DNA from: Leptobacterium_A meishanense
Lineage (GTDB): Bacteria; Bacteroidota; Bacteroidia; Flavobacteriales; Flavobacteriaceae
NCBI RefSeq assembly: GCF_037645805.1
Contig: NZ_JBBEXE010000002.1
Location: 62,001-126,000 of the forward strand
Direction of reading: 5' to 3'
Length of the DNA stretch: 64,000 bases
Position 1 is the stretch's first letter; each line of letters starts with the position of its first letter. A model generated the notes under the pieces. It was not told where the DNA came from and did no database searches. It was given only the letters and a program-made list of their open reading frames with translations. Of this stretch, positions 60,113 to 64,000 are shown piece after piece. Made by a program: the position numbers and the translations under genes.

Positions 60113-60676
60113 ATGGCAATACAATTCCCTATCATAAAAACCGGCGACTCTACCTTTGATAAAATTTATGCGTATTACAAAGACCCTTCGAAATATCCGC
60201 TAACAAAAAAACAAACGGAATTGAAGGAGCGTTGGCTGGCGGCGTTTGCACTACGACAAAATTTCCACTCAAGAGAACAGGCTTCCAATGTGCTGATGGA
60301 AAAGTATGATATTAGCCGTGCACAGGCGTATCGGGATTTAAAGGATGCCGAACGGCTGTTTGGAAATATAATGAAGGCCGACCGAGACGGCTCGCTGGCT
60401 ATTCTCTATGAATACTCCCACAAATATTTGCTGATGGCTGTAAAAGCCAAAGATTTAAAGGCTATTGGAAAGGCCCTGGAGCTAATGGGCAGGTATTCCG
60501 AGATTGATAGGGAAACTGCCATTAATTTTAATCCGGAAAAGCTGGAGGACAAGCCTATTAAGGTGAGTGTGCCAAAAGAGGTATCGCAGGCCATTGTAAA
60601 GGCATTGTCCAAAGGGACTGTGGATTTTAATGATTTTGCGATAGATGTGGAACATGAGGAAGTAGAAGATGAGTAG
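60113..60676 (+). CDS. terminase small subunit (probable)
   Basis: 187 aa. An HTH-like region around ASNVLMEKYDISRAQAYRDL (residues ~57-76) and a central helical oligomerisation part are typical of DNA-recognising small terminases; the C-terminus is acidic. It overlaps the large subunit gene by 8 nt, which is the strongest support. Confidence 0.75.
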   Translation: MAIQFPIIKTGDSTFDKIYAYYKDPSKYPLTKKQTELKERWLAAFALRQNFHSREQASNVLMEKYDISRAQAYRDLKDAERLFGNIMKADRDGSLAILYEYSHKYLLMAVKAKDLKAIGKALELMGRYSEIDRETAINFNPEKLEDKPIKVSVPKEVSQAIVKALSKGTVDFNDFAIDVEHEEVEDE

Positions 60677-62189
60677 GCCGGGCCGTTTTAGGGAAGTTGT
60701 TTTGAATGCCGCTCAATTGGCGGCTGTGTTGGCGGTAACTATATTAAAGAAGACCAAGATTTTTTTAGAATGGGGCAGGGGAACCGGTAAGTCGTTTATC
60801 CTGGCGTTCTTTATGAAGAAGATGGTAGAGCAAATGCCCGGAGCTTCTTTTGCACTGGTAGGCTCTACCTATCAGCAAATTTTGTCGCGGACATTGCCTT
60901 CTACAAAAAGAGGCTTGGCAGATTTGGGGATTTATGAGGGGTATGATTATGTGGTTGGAAAGAACGGCGCTAAATACGGTTTTGCCTCGCCTATATATTC
61001 GCCGGACAAATGGGATAATGTAATCCACTTTTCAAACGGGGCAGTATTTCAACTGGTGTCTTTAGATAACCCGAATAGTGGGCGCGGGCTAAATTCTTTT
61101 GGTATTATAGGAGATGAGGCTTCTTTATTTGACCCGGAAAAATTGTTCAATAATGTAAAGACAACCAACCGCGCTAAGGAAGCCCGGTTTGAGAATGCTA
61201 CATTGTTAGGGGCTGAAATATATGCCTCTTCCACGCCACTTACCAAAAAGGGGCGGTGGTTTACCGATATGGAAGAAGTAGCGAAACGGAAGCCTAATAA
61301 GTATGCTTTTATTAAAGCGTCTGCCCTGGTTAATAAAATGAACCTTCGCGCCGACTGGTTTGAGGAGATGAAAGATGAAAGCCCTTCTGACCTTATCTAC
61401 AATGCGGAAATCTTAAACATAAGGCCCCGGGAGATATTGAATGGGTTTTACCCGCAACTGAACCCGGACAGGCATTACTACACAGATTACAACAATGAGT
61501 ATCTTGAAAGTATTACAGGTAATTATACGAAAGCATCTTTTAACTGCCTGCAAGATAATGATATTGATAAGCAGCGGCCACTGATATTATCTATAGATTG
61601 GGGGACTTTCCTGTCGGCGGTGATCAGTCAACAGTTGCCTAATAAGTATCGTGTGCTAAAATCGATGTGGGCCAGTCAGTCGTCAGAGTCGCAGGACTTG
61701 GAGGATTTGGTCAACGATTTTGCAGCGTATTACGAACCGTTACCTACTAAGGCAGTACATCTGTATTATGGCCATGACGGGAATGCCAGGGTGCGCAGAG
61801 GAACCAATGAAACCTACGGTGATATGTTGGTGCGCCTGCTACAGGCAAAAGGTTGGACAGTATATGATAAAAGCAAAGGAAAGCCTGTGGCACCGCATAA
61901 TGATAAGTATATACTCATCAATATGATGTTGAAGGGGAGCCGATCGCGTTACCCGGGGATTGAGATTAATGAGCATAACAATGCTGATCTTATCATTGGC
62001 CTGGAACGTGCAGAAGCTGCAGAGGGGAAGAATGGAATCCAAAAGGTTAAAAAAGATGAGCGCAATATAAGCATGAGGCAGGAACATACTACCCACCTGC
62101 CTGACGCCTTTGATATCCCCATCTATGCTATCTATAAACATTTACTCAAGCCCGAACGCGAACATTGGGATTTACCAATGACGCTGTAA
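60669..62189 (+). CDS. terminase large subunit
   Basis: 506 aa packaging motor. ATPase: Walker A GRGTGKS (residues 36-42), Walker B FGIIGDEAS (around 143-151) and the coupling motif ASSTP. Nuclease: LSIDWG (around 307) and the C-terminal THLPDAFD acidic residues. Full-length, no interruption. Together with the small subunit it cuts and packages the genome. Confidence 0.92.
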   Translation: MSRPGRFREVVLNAAQLAAVLAVTILKKTKIFLEWGRGTGKSFILAFFMKKMVEQMPGASFALVGSTYQQILSRTLPSTKRGLADLGIYEGYDYVVGKNGAKYGFASPIYSPDKWDNVIHFSNGAVFQLVSLDNPNSGRGLNSFGIIGDEASLFDPEKLFNNVKTTNRAKEARFENATLLGAEIYASSTPLTKKGRWFTDMEEVAKRKPNKYAFIKASALVNKMNLRADWFEEMKDESPSDLIYNAEILNIRPREILNGFYPQLNPDRHYYTDYNNEYLESITGNYTKASFNCLQDNDIDKQRPLILSIDWGTFLSAVISQQLPNKYRVLKSMWASQSSESQDLEDLVNDFAAYYEPLPTKAVHLYYGHDGNARVRRGTNETYGDMLVRLLQAKGWTVYDKSKGKPVAPHNDKYILINMMLKGSRSRYPGIEINEHNNADLIIGLERAEAAEGKNGIQKVKKDERNISMRQEHTTHLPDAFDIPIYAIYKHLLKPEREHWDLPMTL

Positions 62190-62440
62190 CTTAAACTTCA
62201 TATTTCCTGAAAAAATCAACATGGCAATTGTCATTTTTCAAAGGATGCGGCGTAGTTTTGCTTCAAAAAATAGATTTTAAAGGATTTTTTTTGATTTTAA
62301 TTAATTGATAATAAACAAGTTGAGTTTTTAAAAATGAGATTAGGCTATTAAAAACAGCACAAAAAGGCAGCATAAACCTTGTTTTTGATGAAAAACTACC
62401 CTGAATTATGGAGTTTTATAAAGTTTTTTCTTGGATTATA
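62190..62440. other. intergenic AT-rich stretch after the terminase
   Basis: No gene seen. ATGGCAATTGTCA at 62221-62233 is the exact inverse of TGACAATTGCCAT found in TGTCCTA boxes 4 and 5 (57622-57634 and 60091-60103). No good terminator for the terminase unit was identified. Confidence 0.4.
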
Positions 62441-62581
62441 TTAATACTCAAGGTTGTTGAGTTTTATGATTCTATCTATGTTCATGGCGATTAGTTTAAT
62501 TTTTTTATTGGCATATTCTAATTCAGATTTTACTTCTTCAACTTCATCCTCCAGTTTCTTTATTTTTTTTTCAAAATCCAT
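62441..62581 (-). CDS. 46-aa coiled-coil protein
   Basis: MDFEKKIKKLEDEVEEVKSE is the start, with continuous heptads over the first ~30 residues, ending IIKLNNLEY. Its ATG overlaps the stop of the HTH gene upstream (TAATG on the minus strand), so both are one operon. Probably an oligomerisation partner of that regulator. Confidence 0.55.
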   Translation of the reverse strand: MDFEKKIKKLEDEVEEVKSELEYANKKIKLIAMNIDRIIKLNNLEY

Positions 62582-62793
62582 TAGTAATCGTTTACATTTT
62601 CATTCAATAGAAAGTCGTTTGTAATATTTGGGAAGGCTCTTTTTATTTTTATAAGAAATTGGTACGAAGGGTAATATCGTCCGATAAGCAACTCGCTTAT
62701 ATATGATCGGGAACAATTTAGCCGTTCAGCCATTTGAGACTGATTAAGTTCTTCTTTTTCTATAATCACCTTCATTTTCTTTTCAAACTTCAT
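62581..62793 (-). CDS. small HTH transcription regulator
   Basis: 70-aa Cro/CI-type helix-turn-helix: LNQSQMAERLNCSRSYISEL is the HTH, followed by IGRYYPSYQFLIKIKRAFPN. It is on the minus strand within an otherwise rightward late region, which marks it as an independently expressed accessory gene (moron). Confidence 0.75.
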   Translation of the reverse strand: MKFEKKMKVIIEKEELNQSQMAERLNCSRSYISELLIGRYYPSYQFLIKIKRAFPNITNDFLLNENVNDY

Positions 62794-62982
62794 AATTGAA
62801 AGATACGAACCTATGCTGGCTCATAATAGTTATAATCGTTAACAGGAATGAAAAATTCGTTGAAAATTACGTAAAAACCATAATTAATTTACTGTTAATA
62901 TGCAACTATTTAGAAATCAATTACTTTCGATTTACCGAACAAATTATACATTATATTAGCCACCGAAATAAAGCCTGAATCT

Positions 62983-63228
62983 ATGAGTAAGATAAAAATA
63001 GAGTCCCAAATTGCTGATACACTTATTCGGTTTAAAGATATAATGGAGCGGCATACAGCTTCACAACGGCTGATTCATGATGCGATTTTACGGATAGAAG
63101 AAGACACGCTTACTGCCGAAGAAATTAAAATTACTAAGGATATTCTGCATGCCTGCCTTTCATTATCCTTTATTTTAAAAGAGAACGAAAGAGAAGTTGA
63201 AACCTTTATGAACTATCACGATCATTGA
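62983..63228 (+). CDS. small hypothetical phage protein
   Basis: 81 aa, helical and acidic, MSKIKIESQIADTLIRFKDI at the start and a histidine-rich end. No motif recognised. Divergent from the HTH gene with a 189-nt gap; followed by a terminator. Confidence 0.55.
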   Translation: MSKIKIESQIADTLIRFKDIMERHTASQRLIHDAILRIEEDTLTAEEIKITKDILHACLSLSFILKENEREVETFMNYHDH

Positions 63229-63252
63229 AAGCATTATTTTAGTTTTCTTTTC

Positions 63253-63276
63253 GCCCGTTATTAATGGGCTTTTTTA
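63253..63276 (+). terminator. terminator before box 6
   Basis: GCCC (63253-63256, with flanking pairs) and GGGC (63266-63269) then six T residues; TGTCCTA box 6 follows one base later, the same terminator-plus-box arrangement as at 57573. Confidence 0.55.
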
Positions 63277-63277
63277 T

Positions 63278-63317
63278 TGTCCTATTTTAAAAACTCTTAT
63301 GCTCCGAATTTAGCAAT
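63278..63317 (+). promoter_or_regulatory. TGTCCTA box 6
   Basis: TGTCCTATTTTAAAAA begins exactly 40 nt before the ATG at 63318, like boxes 4 and 5. Confidence 0.5.
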
Positions 63318-63653
63318 ATGAAAAAAGCAATTTCTTTAAACGGAGCCATTGCTATTATTGATAAAGTAGACGGGGCAGGAAAGGCGGTTCCTTTTGATAT
63401 TGCCTTCCGGTCGTTGCAAAGAAATTCCAAAACCGGTGGAAAATTTTATGAATACAAACAGGCAAGGAAGTTTCGTTCCGAAAAAAGCAACAAACATCTC
63501 AGCATAAAAACTGTTCAGACGGCGGAGATTATAAAGCGGAACCCTAATCACTTTCATAACCGGACGCGAAATTTAGTCTTGCAAAACGGAGACATAAAAA
63601 AAATTCATATTCGGTTAATTATATCCATTAACGGCCAAAAAGTTATTTATTGA
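63318..63653 (+). CDS. small basic phage protein before the portal gene
   Basis: 111 aa, basic. MKKAISLNGAIAIIDKVDGA at the start, FDIAFRSLQRNSKTGGKFYE in the middle. Its TGA overlaps the portal start (TGATG). Perhaps a head-tail or DNA-binding factor; no family recognised. Confidence 0.6.
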   Translation: MKKAISLNGAIAIIDKVDGAGKAVPFDIAFRSLQRNSKTGGKFYEYKQARKFRSEKSNKHLSIKTVQTAEIIKRNPNHFHNRTRNLVLQNGDIKKIHIRLIISINGQKVIY

Positions 63654-64000
63654 TGAGTACAGTATTTCATGGAGATATTGCAATTACAGGACAGAATACA
63701 AAAGCGCTGGTTTCTTTTTCTTCTGCTAAAAGTACGGATAGTAATGTAACGAGTGTGCTTTTGCATACGGAGGAGAGTACGGGCAAAATTGCTGCCTGGG
63801 GGAAAAATAATGATTTTCCTCAGAAGTTGCTAAAAAAAATCAGGCTCAATGGTGCTGCGCTTTCCGGTCTTCGCGTTTCACGTAAAGCGCATTATGGTTC
63901 CGGGTTTATTCTCGCCGAGGAGAAGTACGAAGATGGTAAACGCAGTATAGTTCCAAAGAGCATTAATGAGTTTTCCTATATCAAAACATTTTGGGTTAAG
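63653..64000 (+). CDS. phage portal protein, N-terminal part
   Basis: 116 codons to the window edge. The segment IAAWGKNNDFPQKLLKKIRL followed by SGLRVSRKAHYGSGF is the N-terminal pattern I associate with portal proteins of Bacteroidota phages. It would form the dodecameric vertex ring for packaging. Translationally coupled to the previous gene. Confidence 0.65.
   Translation, partial: MSTVFHGDIAITGQNTKALVSFSSAKSTDSNVTSVLLHTEESTGKIAAWGKNNDFPQKLLKKIRLNGAALSGLRVSRKAHYGSGFILAEEKYEDGKRSIVPKSINEFSYIKTFWVK

Noticed and set aside
62796..62978. 60-codon plus-strand frame in the spacer behind the HTH gene
   Set aside because: Very AT-rich, overlaps the expected promoter region of the divergent genes, no plausible protein features.

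Overview
The window is a piece of chromosome from a member of the Bacteroidota, most likely family Flavobacteriaceae. The evidence is AT-rich DNA, promoters of the TTTG / TAnnTTTG type, a single merged str-S10-spc-alpha ribosomal operon without tuf, adk or map, many small secreted or lipoprotein genes, a flexirubin-free zeaxanthin-type carotenoid cluster (MerR-crtI-crtB-crtZ-crtY), DUF4252 proteins and CtlX. I cannot name the genus from sequence alone.

Layout. 1-17412: promoter, then rpsL-rpsG-fusA-rpsJ, a 133-nt spacer with two hairpins, and an almost gapless run from rplC to rplQ with secY, infA and rpoA; an S4-leader-like structure precedes rpsD and a strong terminator follows rplQ. 17470-42586: host housekeeping and envelope genes: carA-eno, gltA, two guanidino-group hydrolases (a dimethylargininase-like enzyme and CtlX), an AAA+ / VWA pair, an S41 protease lipoprotein, an ECF sigma operon with two DUF4252 proteins, purB, a haem-binding protein, a sirtuin, a TrmH methyltransferase, then the carotenoid cluster led by a CarH-like MerR regulator, and finally small secreted proteins.

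42704-64000 (open at the right): a prophage. Its left edge coincides with an 18-bp sequence that looks like the 3' end of a minus-strand tRNA gene, followed on the chromosome side by a terminator. Inside come a secreted DUF4468 protein, an S24 repressor with divergent promoters, a Cro-like protein, a LuxR-type HTH protein, small early genes, a MazG-like protein, a complete diversity-generating retroelement (two variable target genes, template repeat, reverse transcriptase), a primase-helicase, an iteron-like candidate origin, and then the packaging/structural genes: ClpP-type prohead protease, capsid protein, ParB-methyltransferase, TerS, TerL and the start of the portal gene. No integrase, tail fibre or lysis gene is in view; these probably lie to the right.

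The outstanding system is the diversity-generating retroelement at 46542-48568. Two neighbouring small proteins each carry a ~75-bp variable repeat; each differs from the intergenic template repeat at 17 positions, and every one of those differences falls on a template adenine. The reverse transcriptase directly downstream has the GxPIGNxxSQ motif typical of this class. Unusually the two targets sit among early phage genes rather than beside tail genes, and no Avd gene is recognisable. A second noteworthy pattern is a recurrent TGTCCTA box placed exactly 40 nt before three late start codons, twice immediately behind a terminator, which looks like a phage late-promoter element.
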